Made by a program: the position numbers and the translations under genes | The notes under the pieces: model-generated | The model's database searches: none | What the model saw: the letters and a program-made list of their open reading frames with translations, nothing else | Told to the model about the DNA's origin: nothing | Origin: Winogradskyella schleiferi | GTDB lineage: Bacteria; Bacteroidota; Bacteroidia; Flavobacteriales; Flavobacteriaceae | DNA: 64,000 nucleotides | Reading direction: 5' to 3' | Assembly (NCBI RefSeq): GCF_013394655.1 | Contig: NZ_CP053351.1 | Coordinates: 1,766,501 to 1,830,500 of the forward strand | Shown: in pieces, positions 33,160-42,846 of the stretch | Layout: each line of letters opens with the position of its first letter | Position numbering within the stretch: position 1 is the stretch's first letter

Positions 33160-36100
33160 TTTGCTTTAATAGTTCAGTAACAGCGGCTTCAATTTGTTCG
33201 TCTTTACCGTTAGTAATATTGTCAAAATCATTTTTAACCTTAATGTCTGGTTCTAGTTGTTTGTTTTCTAAAACATCTCCAGCGATATCAGTTACTTGCA
33301 TATTAGGAATTCCGAAAACAATACCATTCTGGATTTGTTCCCACCAAACAAAACTGCAAGTTCCAGGCACTGGCATGCCAACTAATTTTCCGATATTTAA
33401 ATCCTTATAGGCAGCAGGCGTACAATGCGCATCTGAGTAATTGGATTCTCCAATAAGCATAATACTTGGCTTGGTCCAACGACGTTGCGATTCGGTACCA
33501 ACCACCTTGCCGCCAGATCTAAATTCCATATACTTTTTACCACTTAAAAAAGTGGTTAAATCATCTACTAAATCACCTCCACCATTAAATCGCGTATCTA
33601 CAACTAAGGCTTTTTTGTTGACTTCTTCGCCCATTACCTCTTCTAAAAATTCGCGATAACTACCATCATTCATATTCCTGACGTGCATATAACCCAATTT
33701 GCCATCCGATAATTTATGCACTATTTTTCTATTGGTTTCTATCCAACGCTGATAATACAATTCTTCTTCAGCTCGTAATGAAATTGGCTTTACGCGTTCT
33801 TTCCATCTGGTTTTGGTTTCAGGGTTGAAGTAAGAAATAATGGTTGAATTACCAGCTTTGCGATTTAAGGCGCTGTAAAAGTTCATGTTCTCCGTTATTT
33901 CGATTCCATCAATCGCTTCGATAATAGTGCCCGAAACCACTTTCTTATCGCCTTGAATCAATGGACTACCATTCATAATTTCTAAAATTTTTAGTCCTTT
34001 TCCTTTATGACTAGTATCGTAGAATACGCCTAATGATGCGGTTTGGTCTCCTTTTTTATCTTCATTTTTAAAACGTGCTCCTGTATGCGATGCGTTTAAT
34101 TCACCCAAAAGTTCGCCTAAAATATCTTTAAAGTCAAAGTCGTTATTTAGGTAGGGCACAAACTTTTTGTAATTGGTGGTTAGCGAATCCCATGGTGCGC
34201 CGTGCAGATTTGGATCTAAGAATTTCTTTTTCACTTGTCGAGATACGTGGTCCATTAAGTATGCGCGCTCAGCAGACAAATCGAATGCCATTTCAGAATC
34301 AATATCAACGGCCTCCTTCTTACCTGTTTTAATTTCTACTTTGGAAATTGTTCCGCCACTTAAAACAAAGAGATTTTCCTGCTCATCATCAAAAGCTACT
34401 CGTCCTCCATTTCCGAATTTACCAAGAGATTTTATTTCTTTGGTTCTTAAATCCAGATTCCATAAATCGGCTTTACGGTCTGAACTGCCCAAATAGTAAA
34501 GCTGTTTAAGATCTTTGGATAAAAGGGCAGAAGATAAACGTGTAGAGAATAAGGTAAGCTTTTCTTTTCGCTTACTAAGATTATCAAAGTCAATCGTAAT
34601 CGGTTGTATTACTTTTTCTTCTTTTCTTTCTTTCTCCTCTTTTTTCTTCTTTTTTGAATTATCATCTTTCTCTTCGTTTTCTTCTTCGTCGTCATTTAAT
34701 AATTCAAATTCATCTTTCTTAAGCTTGAATTTATCATAGGCGTTTTGCGTTAAAAATACGCCGTAGATATCACTTTCCGAAGGACCCGTTTTTGCGACAC
34801 TATGCATGCCATTTCGGTCTGAAGCCCAATATAAAATACTGCCATCTTTAGACCATTTTGGGTTGAAATCACTAAAACCGCTTTTAGAGACATTCACTAA
34901 CTTTTGGTCGCCATTGGCACTAATAATACCTATTTCGCCTACCCAATAACGATTTGGATAAAAGGTGACGGCAAACCATTTTCCATCAGGACTCCATTCA
35001 AAATCTTGGTCACCATCGGCATAGGAAAAATGCTTTTCGCCATTGTGAATAGTTGTAATTTCTTTTGATTTTAAATTTATGGTTTTAAGCTTAGTACGGT
35101 CTTCTAGGTAACCAACAACTTCACCGTCTGGAGAAAATTTAGGTTGGAAGGTTTCGGCTTCATTTTCTAGTAAAATCTCTTCTTTGAGCTCTAAGGCTAT
35201 GGTAAAATATTTTTCATCTTTATTAGGAAGGGTTTGTGTGTAAAGGTTCCAACTATTGTTGCGTTCGCCAGCATAAACAATGGTGCGACCATCTGAGCTG
35301 ATATCGATATGGCGTTCTTGTTCAGGAGTGCTGGTTATTCTCCGGGTTAAACTACCATCTACAGAAGTTGCAAAAATATCGCCTCGATATATAAAGAGCA
35401 ATTCTTTTCCGTTTGGAGAGGGCACCATTTCCTCCACATCGTCGTTCACAAAAAGCAATTCGTTTTTTAATAGCGATGTGTCTCCAGAAACATCAACGCT
35501 AATTAATTTTGGTGAGGCGTTTGGTTTTTGTGTATAAATCTGACCGTTAAAATTATAACAAAGGATATCTGTGTTTGAAACCGATAAATGACGCACAGGA
35601 TGCATTGTAAAGTCAGAAATTTGAGTCGTTTCATCAGGACTGGAAAGCGATGATTGAATGACATTCATAGTTCCGTATTTTTCAGACAAATAATAAATGA
35701 TTTCATCAGGACCAAAAACAGGATTTCTATCTTCACCATTAAAGCTGGATAGTTTTTCGAATGTTCCAGTTTCTTTTTTAATCCATATATCCCGTGTTAC
35801 AGAAGAGTTGTGATGTTTTCGCCATTGATCTTCGTAGCCTTTTATTTCTTCGAACAGAATATCTCCATTAGCATTATTTCTAGCTTTGTAAGCAGGAATG
35901 CTTAATAATTGTATTGGCATTTCAGCATTTAAAGACACACTGTACAATTCCCCTAAATCATGAAAAAGGAGCGACTTAGCGTCATCTAAACGTATAGAAT
36001 TGAACCAAACTGCATTGTCGTTTTGTGAAAAATCTGAGGCCCAATCATCTGCAGAATGGTAGGTTAATCGCTTTAAATTCCCAACATTTATGTTCATTAC

Positions 36101-36382
36101 AAAAATGTCAAAATTGCCGTGTCTGTTAGATGAAAATGCAATGTTGGATCCATCGTGTGACCACACAGGTTTGGTGTCGTAAGCACTGTGGGATGTTAGT
36201 CGTCTAGCTTTTCCACCTGTAACAGAAACCACATATATATCTGCATTATAGGTAAATGCAATCTGTTGACCGTTTGGAGAAATGGCTGTGTTTCTAAACC
36301 ATAAATTGTCGTTGTCTTGTGCATACGTTAATTGAAAAGTAAAGCATGTAAAGATGGTAACGAGAAGAGCGAAAATTTTCAT
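33152..36382 (-). CDS. Exported tricorn-type S41 peptidase
   Basis: A 1076-residue peptidase. A signal peptide (1-21, ending LTYAQ) directs it out of the cytoplasm. Two beta-propellers follow: about 25-310 and 320-690, with PD40-type repeats such as SPNGQQIAFTYNADIYVVSV and SPDGKWFAVTFYPNRYW. An acidic-then-basic insertion of Glu/Lys (about 555-590) interrupts the second. PDZ (about 760-850) and S41 catalytic domains (about 870-1060) complete it, with the core RFNGGGDLVDDLTTF and the nucleophile region GESNYSDAHCTPAAYK. It degrades peptides, probably in the periplasm. It lies between menF and menD without functional connection. Confidence 0.88.
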   Translation of the reverse strand: MKIFALLVTIFTCFTFQLTYAQDNDNLWFRNTAISPNGQQIAFTYNADIYVVSVTGGKARRLTSHSAYDTKPVWSHDGSNIAFSSNRHGNFDIFVMNINVGNLKRLTYHSADDWASDFSQNDNAVWFNSIRLDDAKSLLFHDLGELYSVSLNAEMPIQLLSIPAYKARNNANGDILFEEIKGYEDQWRKHHNSSVTRDIWIKKETGTFEKLSSFNGEDRNPVFGPDEIIYYLSEKYGTMNVIQSSLSSPDETTQISDFTMHPVRHLSVSNTDILCYNFNGQIYTQKPNASPKLISVDVSGDTSLLKNELLFVNDDVEEMVPSPNGKELLFIYRGDIFATSVDGSLTRRITSTPEQERHIDISSDGRTIVYAGERNNSWNLYTQTLPNKDEKYFTIALELKEEILLENEAETFQPKFSPDGEVVGYLEDRTKLKTINLKSKEITTIHNGEKHFSYADGDQDFEWSPDGKWFAVTFYPNRYWVGEIGIISANGDQKLVNVSKSGFSDFNPKWSKDGSILYWASDRNGMHSVAKTGPSESDIYGVFLTQNAYDKFKLKKDEFELLNDDEEENEEKDDNSKKKKKEEKERKEEKVIQPITIDFDNLSKRKEKLTLFSTRLSSALLSKDLKQLYYLGSSDRKADLWNLDLRTKEIKSLGKFGNGGRVAFDDEQENLFVLSGGTISKVEIKTGKKEAVDIDSEMAFDLSAERAYLMDHVSRQVKKKFLDPNLHGAPWDSLTTNYKKFVPYLNNDFDFKDILGELLGELNASHTGARFKNEDKKGDQTASLGVFYDTSHKGKGLKILEIMNGSPLIQGDKKVVSGTIIEAIDGIEITENMNFYSALNRKAGNSTIISYFNPETKTRWKERVKPISLRAEEELYYQRWIETNRKIVHKLSDGKLGYMHVRNMNDGSYREFLEEVMGEEVNKKALVVDTRFNGGGDLVDDLTTFLSGKKYMEFRSGGKVVGTESQRRWTKPSIMLIGESNYSDAHCTPAAYKDLNIGKLVGMPVPGTCSFVWWEQIQNGIVFGIPNMQVTDIAGDVLENKQLEPDIKVKNDFDNITNGKDEQIEAAVTELLKQIN

Positions 36383-36498
36383 TTTAAAATGGATTAATTA
36401 TAGGTCTTGAAAGTTAGTTAAAATAATTAGATGGAAAAGCAATTTTAAGGGACTCAATTTTTGATATAATCATATTTTTTTTAGCCCAATTTATTAGG

Positions 36499-36506
36499 TA
36501 GTTTTG
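36499..36506 (+). promoter_or_regulatory. Possible -7 box of menD
   Basis: TAGTTTTG matches TAnnTTTG, 7 bases before the menD start, implying a very short or absent leader if used. Confidence 0.38.
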
Positions 36507-36513
36507 TACTTAT

Positions 36514-38274
36514 ATGAAGCACTCAAAAATACCTTTGTCACAAACTGTAGTTACGCTATGTAAAACGCATAATGTAAAGCACATTGTTATATCGCCTGGA
36601 AGCAGAAACGCACCATTGACCATTGGTTTTACTCATGATGATTTTTTTAATTGTTACAGTATTGTAGATGAACGTTGTGCTGCATTTTTCGCTTTAGGAA
36701 TAGCCCAACAACTCCAAGAACCAGTTGCTGTAGTTTGTACGTCTGGTAGCGCATTATTGAATTATTATCCTGCAATAGCGGAAGCTTATTATAGTCATAT
36801 TCCAGTAGTGGTTTTGTCTGCAGATAGACCAAAACATTTAATAGAAATTGGCGATGGACAAACCATTAAACAAAAGAATGTTTATGGCGAACATGTGCTG
36901 TACAGCACCAATTTAAAACTCGATTTAAAGGAAACCGAAAGTGCACATTTAGCAAGCGAATTACCGATTATTAAAAGTATTGAAAATAAATTGGAACGGT
37001 TTTTAGGGCTTCAAAAGGATATTCAAACTTATAATGAATCTGAAATTCATGATGCACTTACCATTGCAAAATTAAATTTAGGACCGGTTCATATTAATTG
37101 CCCATTTGATGAACCCTTGTATGAAACCGTAGAAGAGTTGGCCATAAACCCGAAACCGTACAAAATTCAAACACGGCAAGAAAAAGTGGATGAATTTGAA
37201 ATAAAGAGTTTAATCGATGTTTGGCATAGTGCTAAGCGAAAACTGATTTTGGTCGGTGTGTTACAGCCCAATACTATTGAAAAAAAATGGATACAAGAAA
37301 TAGCGGATGATGACAGCATTATTGTTTTTACTGAAACAACATCAAATCTGCACCACAAAGATTTTTTTCCTGGCATTGATGAAATTATCGCACCTTTAGA
37401 TGAAGCTGGTTTTAAAGCGCTTCAACCAGAGGTTCTACTCACTTTTGGTGGTATGGTTGTTTCAAAAAAAATCAAAGCATTTCTAAGAACTTATAAACCT
37501 GAACATCATTGGCATGTTGGTTTGTCTAAAGCAAACGACACTTTTTTCTGTTTGGACAAACATATAAAATTGCGTCCTAACACATTTTTGGGTGCTTTTT
37601 TACCACAAGTCACCCATCATACAAAAAGTAATTATAAAGCGACCTGGTTGACGGTTCGACAAAAAAGAAGAAAGCTACAAGCCGAATATATAGAATCACT
37701 TCCATTTTCGGATTTTATGGTATTTCATATGGTTTTAAAATATATTCCGAAACAAAGCCAATTGCAAGTTGGAAATAGTTCTACGATACGCTACACACAG
37801 CTATTTAAAATACCAAAAAGTATCGAAGTCTTTTGCAATAGAGGAACAAGCGGTATCGATGGAAGTACAAGCACAGCCATTGGAGCTGCGGTTGCCAATG
37901 AAAAGCAAACCACATTTATTACAGGTGATTTAAGTTTCTTTTACGATAGTAATGCCCTTTGGAATAATTATATCCCAAATTCATTTAGAATTGTAGTGGT
38001 CAACAATGAAGGTGGTGGTATTTTCCGAATTCTTCCAGGACACAAAAACACGGAAAATTTTGATACTTTTTTTGAGACTAAACATGAATTGACTGCTAAG
38101 CAATTATGTGACATGTATGGTTTTGAGTATTCAGTAGCCAAAGACCAAAAAGAATTAGAACAGCAATTAGATCCATTTTATAAACTATCAGAAAGGCCAA
38201 AATTATTAGAGATTTTTACACCATCTCGCAGCAACGACCAAATTCTGTTGGATTATTTTAAATATATTAAATAA
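36514..38274 (+). CDS. menD: 2-succinyl-5-enolpyruvyl-6-hydroxy-3-cyclohexene-1-carboxylate synthase
   Basis: A 586-residue thiamine-diphosphate enzyme joining isochorismate and 2-oxoglutarate. The N-terminal signature HIVISPGSRNAPLTIGF and the catalytic-loop context IVDERCAAFFALGIAQQ (Glu activating ThDP) are present. The C-terminal ThDP-metal motif is seen as FITGDLSFFYDSNALWNN, followed by VVNNEGGGIFRILPG. The length matches the family. Its position after menF, separated by the convergent tricorn gene, keeps the men set together. Confidence 0.95.
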   Translation: MKHSKIPLSQTVVTLCKTHNVKHIVISPGSRNAPLTIGFTHDDFFNCYSIVDERCAAFFALGIAQQLQEPVAVVCTSGSALLNYYPAIAEAYYSHIPVVVLSADRPKHLIEIGDGQTIKQKNVYGEHVLYSTNLKLDLKETESAHLASELPIIKSIENKLERFLGLQKDIQTYNESEIHDALTIAKLNLGPVHINCPFDEPLYETVEELAINPKPYKIQTRQEKVDEFEIKSLIDVWHSAKRKLILVGVLQPNTIEKKWIQEIADDDSIIVFTETTSNLHHKDFFPGIDEIIAPLDEAGFKALQPEVLLTFGGMVVSKKIKAFLRTYKPEHHWHVGLSKANDTFFCLDKHIKLRPNTFLGAFLPQVTHHTKSNYKATWLTVRQKRRKLQAEYIESLPFSDFMVFHMVLKYIPKQSQLQVGNSSTIRYTQLFKIPKSIEVFCNRGTSGIDGSTSTAIGAAVANEKQTTFITGDLSFFYDSNALWNNYIPNSFRIVVVNNEGGGIFRILPGHKNTENFDTFFETKHELTAKQLCDMYGFEYSVAKDQKELEQQLDPFYKLSERPKLLEIFTPSRSNDQILLDYFKYIK

Positions 38275-38402
38275 ATATAGTTGAGTTTAAATCTCTTTTT
38301 AGCAATAATTCTTGCAAATATGTGACTTTTTCGTTTTTAGTGTTTCTAAAAATTACATACCTTTAAGGAAACAAATATATTAACTTAAAAATAATAATAA
38401 AC

Positions 38403-38744
38403 ATGAGTAAAAGAGACGATTTAATAGCCAAGTATGCAGCAGATTTAGAAGAGAAATGTGGTGTAACTGCAGATATGGATTTATTGACTAAAGTAGCGAT
38501 TGGTTTAGGACCTTCCATTTACAATGCAGATTCTGCTACAGTTTCTGGTTCAGATGAGAAAGAATTAGCGACCGTAAAAAATAATTTTTTAATTAAGAAA
38601 TTAGGCTTAAAAGAGGGTGCTGATTTAGACAAAGCCATTGATGCGGTTATAGAAAAATATGGCAGATCTAACAGAACTAAATATAGAGTCGTAGTATATT
38701 ACTTGTTGACAAAGCACTTCAATAAAGAATCTGTTTACTCATAG
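38403..38744 (+). CDS. DUF2853 family protein
   Basis: A 113-residue cytoplasmic helical protein matching DUF2853 (MSKRDDLIAKYAADLEEKCG; IGLGPSIYNADSATVSGSDEKEL; KYRVVVYYLLTKHF near the end). No function is known. A clear terminator follows. Confidence 0.85.
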   Translation: MSKRDDLIAKYAADLEEKCGVTADMDLLTKVAIGLGPSIYNADSATVSGSDEKELATVKNNFLIKKLGLKEGADLDKAIDAVIEKYGRSNRTKYRVVVYYLLTKHFNKESVYS

Positions 38745-38770
38745 AGGCATATTTAATTCAATAAAAAGAC

Positions 38771-38802
38771 AAGGCCCTTTCTAATTACGAAGGGTCTTTT
38801 TT
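38771..38802 (+). terminator. Rho-independent terminator
   Basis: AAGGCCCTT (38771-38779) pairs with AAGGGTCTT (38790-38798, one G-U pair) and is followed by a T run, right after the DUF2853 gene. Confidence 0.85.
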
Positions 38803-38835
38803 AATGAATCTAACTTACAACTTATAACTTATTCC

Positions 38836-38843
38836 TACCTTTG
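38836..38843 (+). promoter_or_regulatory. Possible -7 box of the CvfB-like gene
   Basis: TACCTTTG matches TAnnTTTG but ends only 4 bases before the ATG at 38848, so the mRNA would be nearly leaderless. Confidence 0.4.
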
Positions 38844-38847
38844 CAAC

Positions 38848-39678
38848 ATGATAAACTTAGGCGAATATAATACACTGGAAATTTTAAGAGATACAGAACC
38901 TGGCTTGTTTTTAGGTGACGGCAACGAAGGAGAAGTGCTTTTGCCTAATCGTTATGTGCCAAAGGTCTTTGAAATTGGCGATAAAATTGAGGTTTTTGTG
39001 TATTTGGATAATGAAGAACGTCCTGTAGCAACTACTGACCAGCCCTATATTAAAAAAGGTGATTTTGCTTTATTACGCTGTAACCAAGTTACGGATTATG
39101 GTGCATTTTTAGATTGGGGTTTGGTAAAGGAGTTGTTCTGTCCTTTTAAGGAACAGGCGTTTAAAATGAAAGCAGGAGGATGGTATTTGGTCTATTGCTA
39201 TTTGGATGAAGAAACTGAACGTTTAGTGGCGTCGAGTAAAACCAATCAGTTTTTGGATAATAAGGAATTAACCGTTGCCCAATTTGACGAAGTTGATTTA
39301 ATTGTGTCGCATCCATCAGAATTGGGAATGAATGTGATTGTCAACAAAACACATTTGGGCCTCGTTTTTAACGATGATATTTATAAAGATATTAGTGTTG
39401 GAGACCGACTTAAGGGCATCGTTAAAAAAGTACGACCAGATAATAAATTGGATATTTCTCTCAATCAAATCGGTTACAGAAATATTGAACCGAATGCAGA
39501 ACATATCTTAAATGAATTGCATGATAATGGTGGCTTTATTCCGCTTCATGATAAATCTAATCCTGACGATATAAAGAATCAACTTCAAATGAGTAAAAAA
39601 AGTTTCAAAAAAGCAATTGGCACCCTTTATAAAGAGCGCCAAATCACAATTGAAGCGGATGGTATTCGTTTGGTTTAA
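38848..39678 (+). CDS. S1-like RNA-binding protein of the CvfB family
   Basis: A 276-residue protein. Three S1-like OB-fold domains lie at about residues 1-65 (FLGDGNEGEVLLPNRYVP), 68-135 (VTDYGAFLDWGLVKELFCPF) and 145-215 (DISVGDRLKGIVKKVRPDNKLDISL), followed by a C-terminal winged-helix-like part (about 220-276, KSFKKAIGTLYKERQI). This is the CvfB layout; the Staphylococcus protein binds RNA and affects virulence gene expression. A role in RNA metabolism here is by family only. Confidence 0.86.
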   Translation: MINLGEYNTLEILRDTEPGLFLGDGNEGEVLLPNRYVPKVFEIGDKIEVFVYLDNEERPVATTDQPYIKKGDFALLRCNQVTDYGAFLDWGLVKELFCPFKEQAFKMKAGGWYLVYCYLDEETERLVASSKTNQFLDNKELTVAQFDEVDLIVSHPSELGMNVIVNKTHLGLVFNDDIYKDISVGDRLKGIVKKVRPDNKLDISLNQIGYRNIEPNAEHILNELHDNGGFIPLHDKSNPDDIKNQLQMSKKSFKKAIGTLYKERQITIEADGIRLV

Positions 39679-39813
39679 AGATACAAATAATTTTTACTCT
39701 ATGATAAATCGTATTTGTATCTAGACCTTCACAAATTTTTTAAGTATAACGTGTTTAACGGAGCTGGTAACGCCAATTTCCGATTTGCTTTGTTTAATGA
39801 TGTGTGGTTTAGA

Positions 39814-40221
39814 TTACTTATTCACCTGTAGGTTTTCTTCCACCCAACATATAGCATGACCAATATCTTTAAATGCTTTTCTATTGTACGTGAAGAAATG
39901 ATTTTCTATCTCAAATACTCTTTCAGTCAATGAGTTATAAACAACTATAGCGTAGGCCTTCAAGTTTGGAAATGCCTTATTAAATGATCTTGCATCAGTT
40001 AAATTAATTGAATATGAATGGCTTCTGTTAGCAATAAAACCAAATGGTTTTTCTTTAAAATGGCGTTTTATAAGACCTTCAACTTCATCAAAGTTTTCAT
40101 AGTCTATATCAACACCTTCATCAAAGTTTGTGATGACGTAGTTTTCGAAAAAATAGATTTTACCGATATTAGTTTGATATGAATGGTACGCATTATTTAA
40201 TGAGTCAATGAAATTAGTCAT
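39814..40221 (-). CDS. Unknown small protein, STAS/SpoIIAA-like
   Basis: A 135-residue soluble protein. The alternation of strands and helices (IGKIYFFENYVITNFDEGVDI; AIVVYNSLTERVFEIENHFF; AICWVEENL at the end) resembles the SpoIIAA/STAS-like proteins common in marine Flavobacteria, but there is no conserved phosphorylatable Ser in a clear motif. It has one of the best promoters in the window (40249-40279). It is divergent from menB and shows no operon partner. Confidence 0.5.
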   Translation of the reverse strand: MTNFIDSLNNAYHSYQTNIGKIYFFENYVITNFDEGVDIDYENFDEVEGLIKRHFKEKPFGFIANRSHSYSINLTDARSFNKAFPNLKAYAIVVYNSLTERVFEIENHFFTYNRKAFKDIGHAICWVEENLQVNK

Positions 40222-40248
40222 TTTAATTTAGGGCTTAAAATAAGAGGG

Positions 40249-40279
40249 CAAATATAGACTTTCATATAAGATAATCAAA
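40249..40279 (-). promoter_or_regulatory. Two-box promoter of the STAS-like gene
   Basis: On the minus strand TTTG (40276-40279), 19 bases, and TATATTTG (40249-40256) match the Bacteroidota -33/-7 promoter exactly. The start codon lies 27 bases downstream. Confidence 0.75.
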
Positions 40280-40291
40280 CAAAAAATTACG

Positions 40292-40323
40292 TTTAGGGCA
40301 TTACTATTAATTCCTTATTTTTG
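40292..40323 (+). promoter_or_regulatory. Promoter of menB
   Basis: TTTA (40292-40295), 20 bases, and TATTTTTG (40316-40323) form a near-consensus pair 18 bases before menB. It is arranged back to back with the leftward promoter at 40249-40279. Confidence 0.6.
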
Positions 40324-40341
40324 TGCTCAAAATATTAAAGA

Positions 40342-41181
40342 ATGAGCTCTATAGATTGGAAGGTTGCTAAATCTTATGAAGATATAACATACCAAAAATG
40401 CAATGGCGTTGCTAGAATTGCATTTAATAGACCAGAAATAAGAAATGCATTTAGGCCAAAAACAACATCAGAACTTTATGATGCGTTTTATGATGCAGGT
40501 GAAGATGTGAATATTGGCGTGGTGCTTTTAAGTGCTGAAGGTCCTTCGACCAAAGATGGTATTTGGAGCTTTTGTTCTGGAGGTGATCAAAAGGCGAGAG
40601 GACACCAAGGGTATGTTGGAGAAGATGGTTACCATCGCTTAAATATTTTAGAAGTACAACGCCTCATCCGATTTATGCCAAAAGCAGTGATTGCTGTGGT
40701 TCCAGGTTGGGCAGTTGGTGGAGGCCATAGTTTACATGTGGTTTGCGATCTTACCTTAGCCAGTAAGGAACATGCGATTTTTAAGCAAACAGATGCCGAT
40801 GTTACCAGTTTTGATGGTGGTTACGGATCTGCTTATTTGGCAAAAATGGTGGGACAGAAAAAAGCAAGGGAAATATTTTTCTTGGGAAGAAACTATTCGG
40901 CTCAAGAAGCTTTTGATATGGGAATGGTCAATGCTGTGGTTCCTCATGCGGAATTAGAAGATACTGCTTATGAATGGGCTCAAGAAATATTGGCAAAATC
41001 ACCGACCTCTATAAAAATGCTGAAATTTGCTATGAATCTTACCGATGATGGTATGGTCGGGCAACAAGTATTTGCAGGTGAAGCCACGCGTTTAGCATAC
41101 ATGACAGATGAAGCTAAAGAAGGTAGAGATGCTTTTCTAGAAAAAAGAAAGCCTAATTTTCCTAAAAAATGGATTCCATAA
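40342..41181 (+). CDS. menB: 1,4-dihydroxy-2-naphthoyl-CoA synthase
   Basis: A 279-residue crotonase-fold enzyme closing the second ring of the naphthoquinone. Signatures: FCSGGDQKARGHQGYVGEDG (substrate loop), VPGWAVGGGHSLHVVCDLTLAS (oxyanion hole), and TDADVTSFDGGYGSAYLAKM with the catalytic Asp of bicarbonate-independent or -dependent MenB. AREIFFLGRNYSAQEAFDMG follows. The C-terminus KKWIP is usual. It is followed by menA after 15 bases. Confidence 0.95.
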   Translation: MSSIDWKVAKSYEDITYQKCNGVARIAFNRPEIRNAFRPKTTSELYDAFYDAGEDVNIGVVLLSAEGPSTKDGIWSFCSGGDQKARGHQGYVGEDGYHRLNILEVQRLIRFMPKAVIAVVPGWAVGGGHSLHVVCDLTLASKEHAIFKQTDADVTSFDGGYGSAYLAKMVGQKKAREIFFLGRNYSAQEAFDMGMVNAVVPHAELEDTAYEWAQEILAKSPTSIKMLKFAMNLTDDGMVGQQVFAGEATRLAYMTDEAKEGRDAFLEKRKPNFPKKWIP

Positions 41182-41196
41182 TTTAAAGGCATTTAA

Positions 41197-42102
41197 ATGA
41201 AGAAAATTAAACCGTGGCTATCTGCCATGCGCTTAAGAACGCTGCCGCTTTCTGTTTCCGGAATCATTCTTGGTAGTTGTTTCGCTTATTATAATGGTCG
41301 CTTTAATCCTTGGGTTTTGGTTTTGGCTATATTAACTACCATAAGTTTACAGGTGTTGTCTAATTTAGCCAATGATTATGGTGACGGCATAAAGGGGACG
41401 GACAATGACGAACGGGTCGGTCCACAACGAGCGATACAAAGTGGTGAGATTACACCAGATGAGATGTTTAACGCCATAAGGCATAATATTCTTATTGTAA
41501 TCGTATTGACTTTAGCACTTCTTTGGGCAGCCTTTGGCACAGGTAACTTTCTTTATATTTTACTATTCATGATTCTTGGAGGGTTTTCTATTTATGCCGC
41601 TTTAAATTATACGATGGGAGATTCGCCCTATGGCTATCGCGCACTTGGCGATGTATTTGTATTCATCTTTTTTGGGTTGCTAAGTACTGTGGGAAGTTAC
41701 TTTCTATATATGCACACTTTAGATCATGTGGTTATTCTTCCAGCCATAGCTTTGGGATTGTTGAGTGTTGGTGTGTTGAATTTAAATAACATGAGAGACA
41801 TCCAATCCGACACTAATGCTGGTAAAATAACATTAGCCGTAAAGTTAGGCATGGCAAGAGCGAAGAACTATCACTTTACTCTTATATTAGGAGCCATGGT
41901 ATTTACGGTTGTATTTTCAATATTATATTATGTTGAACCGTACAATTTTATGTATGTATTGGCATTTGTCCCTTTAATTATTCATATTAAAAAGATAAAA
42001 GCAGCTGTTCAGCCCAATGATTTTGACAGTCAACTAAAGGTTTTAGCACTTTCCACATTTCTGTTTTCAATCCTATTAGGTATTGGTTATATTTTGTATT
42101 AA
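41197..42102 (+). CDS. menA: 1,4-dihydroxy-2-naphthoate polyprenyltransferase
   Basis: A 301-residue membrane enzyme of the UbiA fold with about nine helices, attaching the isoprenoid chain to DHNA. The first Asp-rich motif is NLANDYGDGIKGTDNDERVG (about residues 61-80). The second lies in LNLNNMRDIQSDTNAGKITLAV (about 194-215). It follows menB at 15 bases and is followed after 36 bases by a metal-dependent hydrolase gene, so a four-gene transcript is possible. Confidence 0.94.
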   Translation: MKKIKPWLSAMRLRTLPLSVSGIILGSCFAYYNGRFNPWVLVLAILTTISLQVLSNLANDYGDGIKGTDNDERVGPQRAIQSGEITPDEMFNAIRHNILIVIVLTLALLWAAFGTGNFLYILLFMILGGFSIYAALNYTMGDSPYGYRALGDVFVFIFFGLLSTVGSYFLYMHTLDHVVILPAIALGLLSVGVLNLNNMRDIQSDTNAGKITLAVKLGMARAKNYHFTLILGAMVFTVVFSILYYVEPYNFMYVLAFVPLIIHIKKIKAAVQPNDFDSQLKVLALSTFLFSILLGIGYILY

Positions 42103-42138
42103 TTTTAAAAGGTATTAACGTTTTAAAATTAATTCAAT

Positions 42139-42816
42139 ATGAAAATCACATTCTATGGCCATGCCACATTTGGTATTCAAATCAAGGATATCAATATTTT
42201 AGTAGATCCGTTTATCACAGGAAACGAAAAAGCGTCAGAAATAGACATTGAGACTTTAAAAGCTGATTATATTTTGGTAACGCATGCCCATCAAGATCAT
42301 ATTCTCGATGTGGAGGCCATTGCTAAACGTACAGGAGCTGTTATTGTTTCTAATTATGAAATCGTAACCCATTTTCAAAATAAAGATTTGGAAGGTCATC
42401 CGATGAATCATGGCGGTTCTTGGGATTTCGAATTTGGCAATGTGAAATACGTTAATGCGATTCACACGTCTTCATTTCCAGATGGCAGTTATGGTGGACA
42501 ACCAGGCGGCTTCATTATTGAAGGCGAGCACAAAACGATCTATATTGCTGGCGATACGGCTTTGACTATGGATATGAAACTGATTCCCATGCAAACCAAA
42601 CTCGATTTAGCGATCTTACCAATTGGCGATAATTTTACCATGGGAATAGACGATGCTATTATAGCAAGCGATTTTATAGATTGCGATAAAATATTGGGTT
42701 GTCATTATGATACTTTTGGCTATATTGAAATCGACCATGAAGAAGCCAAGCGAAAATTCTATGATAAAGGCAAGGACCTGATGTTATTGGAGATTGGTGC
42801 GAATATGGAATTATAA
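42139..42816 (+). CDS. Metal-dependent hydrolase, UPF0173/UlaG-like MBL fold
   Basis: A 225-residue metallo-beta-lactamase-fold protein. It starts MKITFYGHATFGIQIKD and has LVDPFITGN, the metal-binding THAHQDHILD (about residues 49-58), IHTSSFPDG, YIAGDTALTMDMKLI and a late CHYDTFGYIEID. This is the UPF0173 group, whose natural substrates are mostly unknown. Its location behind menA is probably a shared transcript and not pathway membership. Confidence 0.88.
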   Translation: MKITFYGHATFGIQIKDINILVDPFITGNEKASEIDIETLKADYILVTHAHQDHILDVEAIAKRTGAVIVSNYEIVTHFQNKDLEGHPMNHGGSWDFEFGNVKYVNAIHTSSFPDGSYGGQPGGFIIEGEHKTIYIAGDTALTMDMKLIPMQTKLDLAILPIGDNFTMGIDDAIIASDFIDCDKILGCHYDTFGYIEIDHEEAKRKFYDKGKDLMLLEIGANMEL

Positions 42817-42846
42817 ATCAATCACTAAATTTTTAAAACAAATAAC

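Noticed and set aside
34515..34739. Ser/Phe-rich frame opposite the tricorn gene
   Set aside because: It is the complement of the Glu/Lys-rich insertion in the protease.
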